Shown piece after piece: positions 1-7,816 of a stretch of DNA of 64,000 bases. Under the pieces are notes generated by a model, which saw only the letters and a list, made by a program, of their open reading frames with translations, had not been told where the DNA came from and did not search any database. Source of the DNA: Arenibacter catalasegens. Lineage in GTDB: Bacteria; Bacteroidota; Bacteroidia; Flavobacteriales; Flavobacteriaceae. The first letter of the stretch is position 1. The number at the start of each line of letters is the position of its first letter. A program made the translations under genes and the position numbers. The stretch covers positions 1-64,000 of the forward strand of contig NZ_PHQQ01000014.1 in the NCBI RefSeq assembly GCF_002909235.1, written 5' to 3'.

Positions 1-26
1 TTTTACAAATAGAATCGACTTTCTTA

Positions 27-122
27 GTGGTTCACTTTCATCCGGCGAAGGTGGTTCACTTTCACCCGGCGAGGGTGGCTCACTTTAATCCGGCCAGGGT
101 GGTATACTATGACCGTTTTTTG
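27..122. repeat. Four tandem 24-bp repeats, IS21-like element end
   Basis: Three clear copies of a 24-base unit (27-50, 51-74, 75-98) begin GTGGTTCACTTTC or GTGGCTCACTTTA and carry a CCGGC/CCGGCC core. A decayed fourth copy starts at 99. Arrays of 'GTGGCTCA...CCGG' units are typical of the termini of IS21-family elements in Bacteroidota (family knowledge recalled, not searched). No transposase is visible to the right, so the istA/istB genes, if present, lie to the left of the window. The outer boundary of the element cannot be fixed from this end alone. Confidence 0.55.
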
Positions 123-282
123 CACCATAAGATTTCATGATTGTTTCAGTCACTTTATTTTTGCCCATTATAGTGGTTTTTACCTTAACTTTAAAGGTAG
201 GGAAAATATTGTAAAATGGGGATAACTAGGGGATAACTATAAAATTTTCAAATGTATAGTGCTGTATTTAAATGAATTAAAA

Positions 283-381
283 TCATGCATATACTACTAT
301 GTATAGTTTTCTGGTGCTATTTTGCTTATCAGCAATGGCTATGGCAGTTCCTTGAACAGATTCATCTATAATCTTCTCCAT
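283..381 (-). pseudogene. Truncated miaB 5' remnant (candidate)
   Basis: On the minus strand an ATG at 381 opens a 32-codon reading frame. It starts MEKIIDESVQGTAIAI and continues to TRKLYI, then VVYA and a stop at 283-285. This matches my memory of the N-terminus of flavobacterial MiaB (tRNA-2-methylthio-N6-dimethylallyladenosine synthase), where TRKLYI is followed by ESYGC, the first cluster cysteine. Here the similarity breaks exactly before that motif and no cysteine follows. The piece therefore cannot encode an enzyme and looks like a leftover of a rearrangement beside the IS-like repeats at 27-122. The assignment rests on recalled family sequence only. Confidence 0.5.
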
Positions 382-536
382 TTTATTGTGCATTCATCTT
401 CATCTTTAAGAGTTGGCAAAGATAGCATTATATAGAGATATGTGACATAATGACAGTTAAATATTTCTCAAAAATCTACGCAACTTTATAAGTGCGCCCG
501 TATCTAATTGTAGATAACCATTTAACTTCCATAGTT
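382..536. other. Non-coding stretch before the LVIVD lipoprotein gene
   Basis: AT-rich sequence with no supported gene. A perfect 6-base inverted repeat TATCTA-attg-TAGATA lies at 501-516, about 20 bases before the start codon at 537. It could be a weak hairpin or an operator. The segment 123-282, left of the miaB-like remnant, likewise shows no gene that I can support. Confidence 0.4.
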
Positions 537-1784
537 ATGAGAACAACGATTACACTAATTTTTGTATTGGCTGCCCTAGGGTTTGTTTCATGTAATAACG
601 AGGACGATGGTAAATATGCAGAATACCTGGTAGCCAAGCCGATTAAGATGAGCAAAGCAGAATTTAAAAAGGCTGTAGATATCATAGCGCCTATTCCTTT
701 GGATGAATCTGGAAAAATTTATGTCTATGGGGATTATATTTTTGTTAATGATAAATATAGAGGGGTACATGTAGTGGATAATTCCAATCCCAAAGCTCCT
801 AAGAAAATAGCCTTTATAAAAATACCAGGGAACGTAGATGTCTCCGTAAAGGGAAATTATTTGTATGCCGATAGTATTACAGATTTGATTGTTCTGGATA
901 TCTCCGACATCAATAATATTAAAATGGTTAACCGTTTGGAGAATGTTTTAAGGGATAATGTAGTTTTTCCTTTTGAGGTTGATATTTATGAATGGCAGGA
1001 TATAGACTATCAAAACGATATTGTAGTTGGTTGGGAAACGGTAAAAGAAAGAAGGCTAATAGAAGAAGTGGAAATTCAGTTTTCTCGTGAGTTTGATGTG
1101 ATGCTAGCCAATGCCACACAAAATTCGGCACCAACAGGACAAGGCGGATCTTTGGCGCGCTTTAAGATCGTAAATGATTATTTATACGCCGTGGATAGTC
1201 ATAGTATCAATGTATTCAATATTCAGGATTTGGAAAATCCCAAAGATTTGGACGACGTATATGCTGGATTTGATATTGAAACTATCTTTAATAGCGGAAA
1301 CCAATTATTTTTAGGGAGCATGCGGGGTATGTACATTTATGATATCTCTTCCCCGGCCAAACCTACCTTGATTTCTGAATTTGAACATGGTACGGCCTGT
1401 GATCCAGTGGTGGTTGACGGCGATTATGCCTACGTAACCTTAAGGGGTGGGAATATGTGCGGTGCTACGGAGAGCGGACTCTTTATCGTGGATATTTCAG
1501 ATTTAACCAATCCCGAATTGGTTAAGACATACCCCATGGATGGCCCTTATGGCTTGGGTGTAAAGCATGAAAAATTATTTGTCTGCGATGGAATTTCAGG
1601 ACTTAAGGTCTATGACAAAAGCGATGTTCAGAATTTGGTACAGCTAAATCATTTTAAGGATATTAATACTTTTGATGTTATTCCTATGGAAGATAATTTG
1701 CTGATGATCGGGGAAGAGATCATTTATCAATATGAATATCTTGAAAATAAAATAAAGCTCATTAGTGCATTTAACCTTAATTAA
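537..1784 (+). CDS. LVIVD-repeat lipoprotein
   Basis: A 415-residue lipoprotein. The reading frame is open from 492, but the ATG at 537 places a proper signal peptide first (MRTTITLIFVLAALGFVSC). The lipobox FVSC makes the cysteine at residue 19 the lipidated N-terminus. The body contains repeated blades of the type 'GVHVVDNSNPKAPKKIAF', 'LIVLDISDINNIK', 'MYIYDISSPAKPTLIS', 'LFIVDISDLTNPELVK' and 'GLKVYDKSDVQNL'. This is the LVIVD repeat family, a predicted beta-propeller usually found on the cell surface or in the outer membrane. No catalytic residues are recognisable and the role is unknown. A strong terminator follows at 1801-1831, so it is probably a single-gene transcript. Confidence 0.85.
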   Translation: MRTTITLIFVLAALGFVSCNNEDDGKYAEYLVAKPIKMSKAEFKKAVDIIAPIPLDESGKIYVYGDYIFVNDKYRGVHVVDNSNPKAPKKIAFIKIPGNVDVSVKGNYLYADSITDLIVLDISDINNIKMVNRLENVLRDNVVFPFEVDIYEWQDIDYQNDIVVGWETVKERRLIEEVEIQFSREFDVMLANATQNSAPTGQGGSLARFKIVNDYLYAVDSHSINVFNIQDLENPKDLDDVYAGFDIETIFNSGNQLFLGSMRGMYIYDISSPAKPTLISEFEHGTACDPVVVDGDYAYVTLRGGNMCGATESGLFIVDISDLTNPELVKTYPMDGPYGLGVKHEKLFVCDGISGLKVYDKSDVQNLVQLNHFKDINTFDVIPMEDNLLMIGEEIIYQYEYLENKIKLISAFNLN

Positions 1785-1800
1785 TCTTGTGAAATAATTC

Positions 1801-1831
1801 AAAACACCCCTAGAAATAGGGGTGTTTTTTT
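1801..1831 (+). terminator. Rho-independent terminator
   Basis: The stem ACACCCCT-agaa-ATAGGGGTGT pairs ACACCCC with GGGGTGT and runs straight into a T tract. It sits 16 bases after the LVIVD lipoprotein stop and separates it from topA. Confidence 0.85.
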
Positions 1832-1873
1832 ATGGTAGCGCAAATGAAAATCCGTTAAATAAAAAAATTGGTA

Positions 1874-1881
1874 TACTTTTG
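1874..1881 (+). promoter_or_regulatory. Bacteroidota -7 box for topA
   Basis: TACTTTTG matches the Bacteroidota -7 consensus TAnnTTTG and lies 19 bases before the topA ATG. I do not see a clear -33 TTTG at the usual distance, so this rests on the -7 box and its position. Confidence 0.45.
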
Positions 1882-1900
1882 TGTCACCAAAAAATAGTTA

Positions 1901-4390
1901 ATGGCAAAGAATTTAGTAATCGTAGAGTCCCCTGCTAAAGCAAAAACAATTGAAAAATTTTTAGGGAAAGATTTTAAGGTAGAGTCCAGTTTCGGGCATA
2001 TTGCCGATTTACCTTCTAAAGAATTGGGAGTGGATGTAGATAATAATTTCGCTCCTAAATATATTGTAGACAAGGATAAAAAGGCTCTTGTAAAAAAGCT
2101 AAAGGATTTGGCCGACAAAGCGGAGACCATATGGCTTGCTAGTGATGAGGATCGAGAGGGAGAGGCTATTTCTTGGCATTTGGCTGAAGAGTTAAAGTTG
2201 GATAAGAGCAAAACGAAGAGGATTGTTTTTAACTCAATTACAAAATCGGCCATTCAGAAAGCAATTGAAAATCCGAGAGAAATTAATTACAATTTGGTGA
2301 ACGCCCAACAAGCCAGACGAGTGCTGGATAGATTGGTGGGATACGAACTTTCCCCGGTGCTGTGGAAAAAAATTAAGCCGGGATTATCTGCAGGTAGGGT
2401 TCAATCTGTTGCAGTCCGACTAATTGTGGAAAGGGAAAGGGATATAGAAGCCTTTAACCCCGAAGCAGCTTTTAGGATATCTGCCGAATTTAAAACAAAT
2501 GAGGGCAGTATTTTTACCGCCAAGTTAAATAAGACTTATGCAAGCCAGAAAGAGGCGGAAGCTTTTTTAAAGGAAAATATAGGAGCTAGTTTTTCTGTTG
2601 CCTCCCTAGATAAGAAACCGGCCAAAAAATCACCGGCCGCCCCATTTACAACTTCAACATTACAGCAAGAAGCATCAAGGAAATTGTATTTTTCCGTTTC
2701 AAAGACTATGCAGGTGGCTCAACGCCTTTATGAGGCAGGGTTAATAACCTATATGAGAACGGATAGTGTTAACCTTTCCACAGACGCTTTGGATGCAGCA
2801 AAGGATGCTATTATAAGTAATTACGGCAAACAATATAGTAAGGTTAGGAATTTCACAGGAAAATCCAAAGGTGCACAAGAGGCTCACGAGGCCATTCGCC
2901 CTACGGAGATGACCAATCAGTCCCCTTCCTTGGAAAGAGATCAATCCAAGCTATACGAACTTATTTGGAAACGTACCCTGGCTTCACAAATGAGTGATGC
3001 CGAATTGGAACGCACCAATGTTAAAATAAAATCGAATACCCATAAGGAAGAATTTACAGCCAATGGAGAGGTAATCAAATTTGATGGTTTCTTAAAGGTA
3101 TATTTGGAAGGAACCGATGAGGAAGATATAAGTGAAGAGCAGGAAGGAATGCTTCCGGCAATGAAGGAAGGTGAAAAGATCCTTAATAATTATATAACGG
3201 CCACGGAACGATTTTCTAGGGCTCCCTATAGATTTACCGAAGCTTCTTTGGTGAAAAAACTTGAGGAACTTGGGATAGGAAGACCATCTACTTATGCCCC
3301 TACAATTTCCACTATTCAAAATAGAGGTTATGTTGAGAAGGGCAGCATTGAGGGTACAGAGAGAAATTATGTGCAGTTGCTGTTGAAGTCCGATAAGTTC
3401 ATAGCTAAAAATTTAACTGAAAATGTGGGATCGGACAAAGGTAAATTGGTCCCAACAGATATTGGAATGATCGTAACCGACTTTTTGGTAAGTCATTTTG
3501 AAACAATTTTGGATTATCATTTCACGGCCAAGGTAGAAGAGGATTTTGATGAGATTGCCTCAGGGGATGAAGATTGGCAAAAAGTGATGAAGGATTTCTA
3601 TGGGGATTTTCATACCAAGGTATTGGATGTGGAAGAAAATGCCGATAGGGCAAGTGGAGAACGTATTTTGGGGACCGATCCCAAAACAGGGAGACAGGTT
3701 TCTGTTAGATTGGGCCGCTTTGGACCCATGGTGCAGGTAGGTACAGTAGAGGATGAGGAAAAACCTTTGTTTGCCAGCTTGTTACCAGACCAGTCACTTA
3801 GTAGTATCAGCTATGAAGAAGCCATGGACTTGTTTAAATTGCCAAGAAAGCTTGGAGTTTATGAAGGGGAAGAGGTCGAGGCCAATGTTGGTAGATTTGG
3901 GCCTTATATAAGGTTTGGGAAAAAGTTTGTTTCCCTAAGCAAGGATGAAAGTGCGATGGAAATAGATATGGATCGCGCTGTTGAGCTCATTAAAGAAAAG
4001 CAAAAAGCAGATGCCCCCATAGCTCTTTACGAGGACAAGGATGTTACAAAAGGAGTTGGTAGATTTGGTCCATTTATTAAATGGGACGGTATGTTTATCA
4101 ATGTAAGTAAGAAGTATGACTTTGATAATCTTACAAAAGAAGTAATTGAGGAGATAATAGAGGCTAAAAAACAAAAAGAAATTGATAAATTGGTCCAAGA
4201 ATGGCCAGAGGAAGGTATTCGCATAGAGAAGGCGAGATGGGGAAGGCATACTATTATTAAGGGTAAAATAAAAGTGGAAGTTTCCAAAGATGTGGATCCT
4301 ACCAAGATTTCCCTTAAAAATGCACAGGAATTAATAGAGAAAAAGACACCGAAGAAAAAAACCAAAGCAAAACCTAAGGCTAAAAAATAA
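1901..4390 (+). CDS. topA: DNA topoisomerase I (type IA)
   Basis: An 829-residue type IA topoisomerase that relaxes negatively supercoiled DNA through a transient 5'-phosphotyrosine link. The Toprim domain opens the protein (IVESPAKAKTI with Glu9; SDEDREGEAISWHL for the acidic Mg2+ site). The active-site tyrosine is in LITYMRTDS at residue 284. The C-terminus lacks the four-cysteine zinc ribbons of the E. coli enzyme. Instead it has repeated GRFGP units (GRFGPMVQVG, GRFGPYIRFG, GRFGPFIKW and RWGRHTII) and a lysine-rich tail, as is usual in Bacteroidota. The next gene starts one base after the stop, so the two are co-transcribed. The start follows a -7 box at 1874. Confidence 0.97.
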   Translation: MAKNLVIVESPAKAKTIEKFLGKDFKVESSFGHIADLPSKELGVDVDNNFAPKYIVDKDKKALVKKLKDLADKAETIWLASDEDREGEAISWHLAEELKLDKSKTKRIVFNSITKSAIQKAIENPREINYNLVNAQQARRVLDRLVGYELSPVLWKKIKPGLSAGRVQSVAVRLIVERERDIEAFNPEAAFRISAEFKTNEGSIFTAKLNKTYASQKEAEAFLKENIGASFSVASLDKKPAKKSPAAPFTTSTLQQEASRKLYFSVSKTMQVAQRLYEAGLITYMRTDSVNLSTDALDAAKDAIISNYGKQYSKVRNFTGKSKGAQEAHEAIRPTEMTNQSPSLERDQSKLYELIWKRTLASQMSDAELERTNVKIKSNTHKEEFTANGEVIKFDGFLKVYLEGTDEEDISEEQEGMLPAMKEGEKILNNYITATERFSRAPYRFTEASLVKKLEELGIGRPSTYAPTISTIQNRGYVEKGSIEGTERNYVQLLLKSDKFIAKNLTENVGSDKGKLVPTDIGMIVTDFLVSHFETILDYHFTAKVEEDFDEIASGDEDWQKVMKDFYGDFHTKVLDVEENADRASGERILGTDPKTGRQVSVRLGRFGPMVQVGTVEDEEKPLFASLLPDQSLSSISYEEAMDLFKLPRKLGVYEGEEVEANVGRFGPYIRFGKKFVSLSKDESAMEIDMDRAVELIKEKQKADAPIALYEDKDVTKGVGRFGPFIKWDGMFINVSKKYDFDNLTKEVIEEIIEAKKQKEIDKLVQEWPEEGIRIEKARWGRHTIIKGKIKVEVSKDVDPTKISLKNAQELIEKKTPKKKTKAKPKAKK

Positions 4391-4391
4391 T

Positions 4392-5549
4392 ATGGCATTC
4401 GATTTTTTAGTACCCGTTAGTGATAGGGTATTGGCCCACTGCGAATTACTACCGGCCCAAGCATTAGGGAAACACGTATATATGCATACTTCACGGCATG
4501 GTCTTCCGGTATTGGCAAATGTTAGTGTAGCCATACTAGGAGTTAACGAATCCAGAAATGCTTTCGAGAAAAAACCGGAGCGCTTGGATATATCGGAAAT
4601 CCGGCTTCAGCTTTATAATTTAATGATGGGGAATTGGAATTCCTCTATAGTAGATTTAGGGGATATAGAGGAAGGGGAGACCGTAGAGGATACTTATTTT
4701 GTGGTCAAGGAAATTGTTGCCGGCCTGTTGGAAGAAAACATTATTCCCATTGTTATTGGTGCTACCCAGGATATAACCTATCCTACTTATAGGGCTTTCG
4801 ACGGACTTAAAAACATGGTCAATTTAGTGTCCATAGATAGTAGGTTCGATTTTGGGATGGATGAAGAACTTATTTCTTCCCATTCCTATATGAGTAAAAT
4901 AATAACAGATAAACCAAATAACCTCTTTAACTTCTCCAATATAGGCTATCAGAGTTATTTTAATTCCCAGGAAGAATTAGACCTTATGGAGCGTCTTTTC
5001 TTTGATTCTTACCGGTTGGGAGAATTAATTTCGAACATAACCCTGGCAGAACCCGTGCTTAGGAATGCCCATGTGGTTAGTTTGGATGCACGTGCCATAC
5101 GCGCTGCCGATATAGGGTATTCCAGAAATTTTTCCCCAAACGGTTTTAACGGTCGGGAAATCTGTGCCATAGCCCGATATGCTGGAATTAGCGATAATGT
5201 ATCTGTTTTTGGGATCTATGAATGCGAGAACAGCAATCAATCTTTTCAACTTGTTGCCCAAATAATTTGGTATTTTATTGAGGGCCTAAATTTTAGAATT
5301 CAAGAATTACCCAATAGTAATAGTAACGACTTCACCAAGTATACCGTTCCTACCGAAGAAGAGTCTCTTATCTTCTATAAAAGCCATCTTAGCGAAAGAT
5401 GGTGGGTAGAGGTACCTTCAATTTTAACTTCACATACTAAAACAAATTCACCTGCGTTATTACCATGCACCGAATTGGATTATCTAGATGCATGTAATCA
5501 AAATATTCCTGAGCGGTGGTTTAAAGCCTACAAAAAAGGGTTTAATTGA
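4392..5549 (+). CDS. Arginase/formimidoylglutamase-fold protein, probably non-catalytic
   Basis: 385 residues. The fold and order of motifs resemble the ureohydrolase (arginase, agmatinase, formimidoylglutamase) family, and homologues beside topA and gldK in Flavobacteria are commonly labelled formimidoylglutamase. The binuclear manganese ligands are badly eroded. The GGDHS motif reads GATQD (His to Gln), DAHxD reads DSRFD (His to Arg), and SxDxDxxDP reads SLDARAIRAAD (second Asp to Arg). Only about half of the six ligands remain, so hydrolase activity is doubtful. It lies one base after topA and about 115 bases before gldK. That conserved neighbourhood suggests a link to the gliding/type IX secretion block, but this is inference. 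Histidine-pathway genes are not nearby. Confidence 0.75.
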   Translation: MAFDFLVPVSDRVLAHCELLPAQALGKHVYMHTSRHGLPVLANVSVAILGVNESRNAFEKKPERLDISEIRLQLYNLMMGNWNSSIVDLGDIEEGETVEDTYFVVKEIVAGLLEENIIPIVIGATQDITYPTYRAFDGLKNMVNLVSIDSRFDFGMDEELISSHSYMSKIITDKPNNLFNFSNIGYQSYFNSQEELDLMERLFFDSYRLGELISNITLAEPVLRNAHVVSLDARAIRAADIGYSRNFSPNGFNGREICAIARYAGISDNVSVFGIYECENSNQSFQLVAQIIWYFIEGLNFRIQELPNSNSNDFTKYTVPTEEESLIFYKSHLSERWWVEVPSILTSHTKTNSPALLPCTELDYLDACNQNIPERWFKAYKKGFN

Positions 5550-5564
5550 AATAATAATTTTAGG

Positions 5565-5584
5565 GTATAAAACAAATTTTATAC
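5565..5584. other. AT-rich palindrome upstream of gldK
   Basis: GTATAAAA-caaa-TTTTATAC is a perfect 8-base inverted repeat 16 bases after the arginase-fold gene. No T tract follows, so it is a poor terminator. It may be a protein-binding site or a weak hairpin in the gap before the gld genes. Confidence 0.4.
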
Positions 5585-5664
5585 AATAAATTATTTAAAA
5601 ATAAGTTTTAGAGAATAATACTTGTGTTTGCATTTATAATCATAATCGAAATTTAACCTAACGT

Positions 5665-7023
5665 ATGAAGAAGCTATTGTTGTCATCTATAGCATTTGTT
5701 TTTTTACTCTCAAGTTGTGGGTCCAAAACAAAAGGGGAGCTAGTCGGAGCTCAAGGAAAAAAGTGGTATCCCGAAAAACCTTATGGTATGGAATTGATTC
5801 CTAGAGGAGCATTCATCATGGGTAAGAGTGAGGAAGATCAGGCTAAGACACTAAATGCCCCGACAAAGACCGTTACTGTTCGATCTTTCTACATGGACGA
5901 TACCGAAATTACGAATAGCGAATATCGTCAATTTGTAGAATGGGTAAAAGATTCCATTGCTCGGACAAAATTGGCTATACTAGCTGATGAATTGGGATTG
6001 GGTCCCGATGATGGCGGTATAGGGGAATATGCCTTTAAGGATGCCGATACCACAAAATTGTCAGCCTACGATAAGTATATGCTAAACAACCATTCCGGTA
6101 TGGGTGTAACAGGCTACGAAGGAAGGGCCTTGAATAGAAAGGTTGATTTGATATGGGATATATCAAAATATCCGGATGAGTATTATACGGAAGTGATGGT
6201 AGATTCCATGTACCTGCCGGAAGAAGAATCTTATAACGGACAACGTAATATTGATGTTACTAGATTGAAATACAAATACACCTGGATGGATATTGAAGCA
6301 GCAGCTCGTGCCAAAAAGGGAAGTAGAAAGGATTTCATAAAACAGGTAGAATTGGAGATATATCCGGATACTACGGTATGGATTAAGGATTTTTCATATT
6401 CCTATAATGAACCAATGCACAATGATTATTTCTGGCATGATGCCTATAGTGATTATCCTGTAGTGGGTGTTTCTTGGCAACAAGCTCAGGCTTTTTGTAA
6501 CTGGAGAACAAAATTCAAGAACGACGATCAAAAAAGTAGGAGCAAGCAATTTGTCAACCGCTTTAGATTACCTACAGAAGCGGAATGGGAATATGCTGCT
6601 CGAGGAGGTATAGAAGGAGGAACATACCCATGGGGTGGTCCTTATGTTATCAGTGATACAGGATGCTTTATGGCGAACTTTAAGCCACAGCGAGGAGATT
6701 ATGCGGCAGATCAAGCTTTGTATACAGTAGAAGCTAAGGCCTACGAGCCAAACGACTATAACTTGTACAACATGGCGGGTAACGTTTCCGAATGGACCAA
6801 TAGTAGTTATGACCCAAATTCGTACGAATATGTGTCCACTATGAACCCAAATGCAGAATCTACACAAAATGCTAGAAAAGTTATAAGAGGTGGATCTTGG
6901 AAAGATGTTGCTTATTTCCTACAGGTAAGTACCAGGGATTACGAATATCAAGATTCAGCACGTAGTTACATCGGATTTAGAACCGTACAGGATTACATGG
7001 GAGAGGAAGATTCTACCAATTAA
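5665..7023 (+). CDS. gldK: Gliding motility/T9SS lipoprotein GldK
   Basis: A 452-residue lipoprotein. The signal peptide MKKLLLSSIAFVFLLSSC ends in a lipobox with Cys18. The mature part is an FGE-sulfatase fold: GMELIPRGAFIMGKS near residue 47, RLPTEAEWEYAARGG in the middle, NMAGNVSEWTN, and RKVIRGGSWKD near the end. The oxidising cysteines of true formylglycine-generating enzymes are absent, so it is structural rather than catalytic. In this family GldK forms, with GldN, a large ring on the periplasmic face of the outer membrane in the type IX secretion system. It is followed by gldL, gldM and gldN in the canonical order. A TGTGTTTG sequence at 5623-5630 is one mismatch from a -7 box and could be the promoter. 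Confidence 0.96.
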   Translation: MKKLLLSSIAFVFLLSSCGSKTKGELVGAQGKKWYPEKPYGMELIPRGAFIMGKSEEDQAKTLNAPTKTVTVRSFYMDDTEITNSEYRQFVEWVKDSIARTKLAILADELGLGPDDGGIGEYAFKDADTTKLSAYDKYMLNNHSGMGVTGYEGRALNRKVDLIWDISKYPDEYYTEVMVDSMYLPEEESYNGQRNIDVTRLKYKYTWMDIEAAARAKKGSRKDFIKQVELEIYPDTTVWIKDFSYSYNEPMHNDYFWHDAYSDYPVVGVSWQQAQAFCNWRTKFKNDDQKSRSKQFVNRFRLPTEAEWEYAARGGIEGGTYPWGGPYVISDTGCFMANFKPQRGDYAADQALYTVEAKAYEPNDYNLYNMAGNVSEWTNSSYDPNSYEYVSTMNPNAESTQNARKVIRGGSWKDVAYFLQVSTRDYEYQDSARSYIGFRTVQDYMGEEDSTN

Positions 7024-7107
7024 AATATAAATAAAGAAGACCTTTATATTAGATCAAACGTTAAACCAAATACTTATTATTAACATTACTTAATTAAATT
7101 TAAAATT

Positions 7108-7758
7108 ATGGCACAGTCAAAATCAACTAAGAAATTATTTAACATGGCCTACGGCCTTGGTGCATCTGTAGTAATTATAGGAGCATTATTCAAGATCCTT
7201 CACTGGCAATTTGGACCACTTACGGGTGGATTGTTATTGGCAATTGGACTTATTACCGAAGCATTAATTTTTGCTATTAGTGCATTTGAACCTGTAGATG
7301 ACGAATACGATTGGTCATTGGTATACCCAGAATTAGGTGGAGGTGCTTCATTGGGAAAAACTAATGCTAATGCAGAATTGAAGGAAGCGGAATCATCTTT
7401 GTCCAAAAAATTGGATGATTTGTTAAAAGAAGCTGGTGTAGATGCCAACCTTATGGAAAGTCTTGGATCTAGCATTAGAAACTTTGAAGGTGCTGCCAAA
7501 GGTATTGCCCCTACTGTTGATGCTATGGAGTCTACTAAAAAGTATTCTGATGAAATGGTACAAGCTGCCTCTCAAATGGAATCTTTAAACAGTCTTTACA
7601 AAGTTCAGTTGGAAAGCGCAAGTAGACAAGCGTCTATTAACGAGGAAGTGGTACAAAATTCAAGTGCCCTTAAAGATCAAATGGAATCTTTGGCTACTAA
7701 CCTTTCTTCTTTGAATGGAGTTTACGGTGGTATGTTATCTGCAATGACTAGAAACTAA
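7108..7758 (+). CDS. gldL: T9SS inner-membrane motor subunit GldL
   Basis: 216 residues. Two transmembrane helices are packed in the first 60 residues, followed by a cytoplasmic, largely helical tail rich in Gln, Ser and Asn. GldL forms the pentameric stator that surrounds the GldM dimer and converts proton flow into motion for type IX secretion and gliding. The charged residues known from the Flavobacterium johnsoniae protein are kept with a two-residue shift: Lys29 and His32 in helix 1, Glu51 in helix 2, Glu61 at the membrane edge. The gap to gldK is 84 bases and contains a weak inverted repeat (AATATAAA at 7024-7031 and TTTATATT at 7043-7050). gldM follows after 58 bases. Confidence 0.96.
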   Translation: MAQSKSTKKLFNMAYGLGASVVIIGALFKILHWQFGPLTGGLLLAIGLITEALIFAISAFEPVDDEYDWSLVYPELGGGASLGKTNANAELKEAESSLSKKLDDLLKEAGVDANLMESLGSSIRNFEGAAKGIAPTVDAMESTKKYSDEMVQAASQMESLNSLYKVQLESASRQASINEEVVQNSSALKDQMESLATNLSSLNGVYGGMLSAMTRN

Positions 7759-7816
7759 TTAGTTATAATTCAATAACCAAACCCAAATCGATTAATAATT
7801 TAAACTAATTAGAAAA

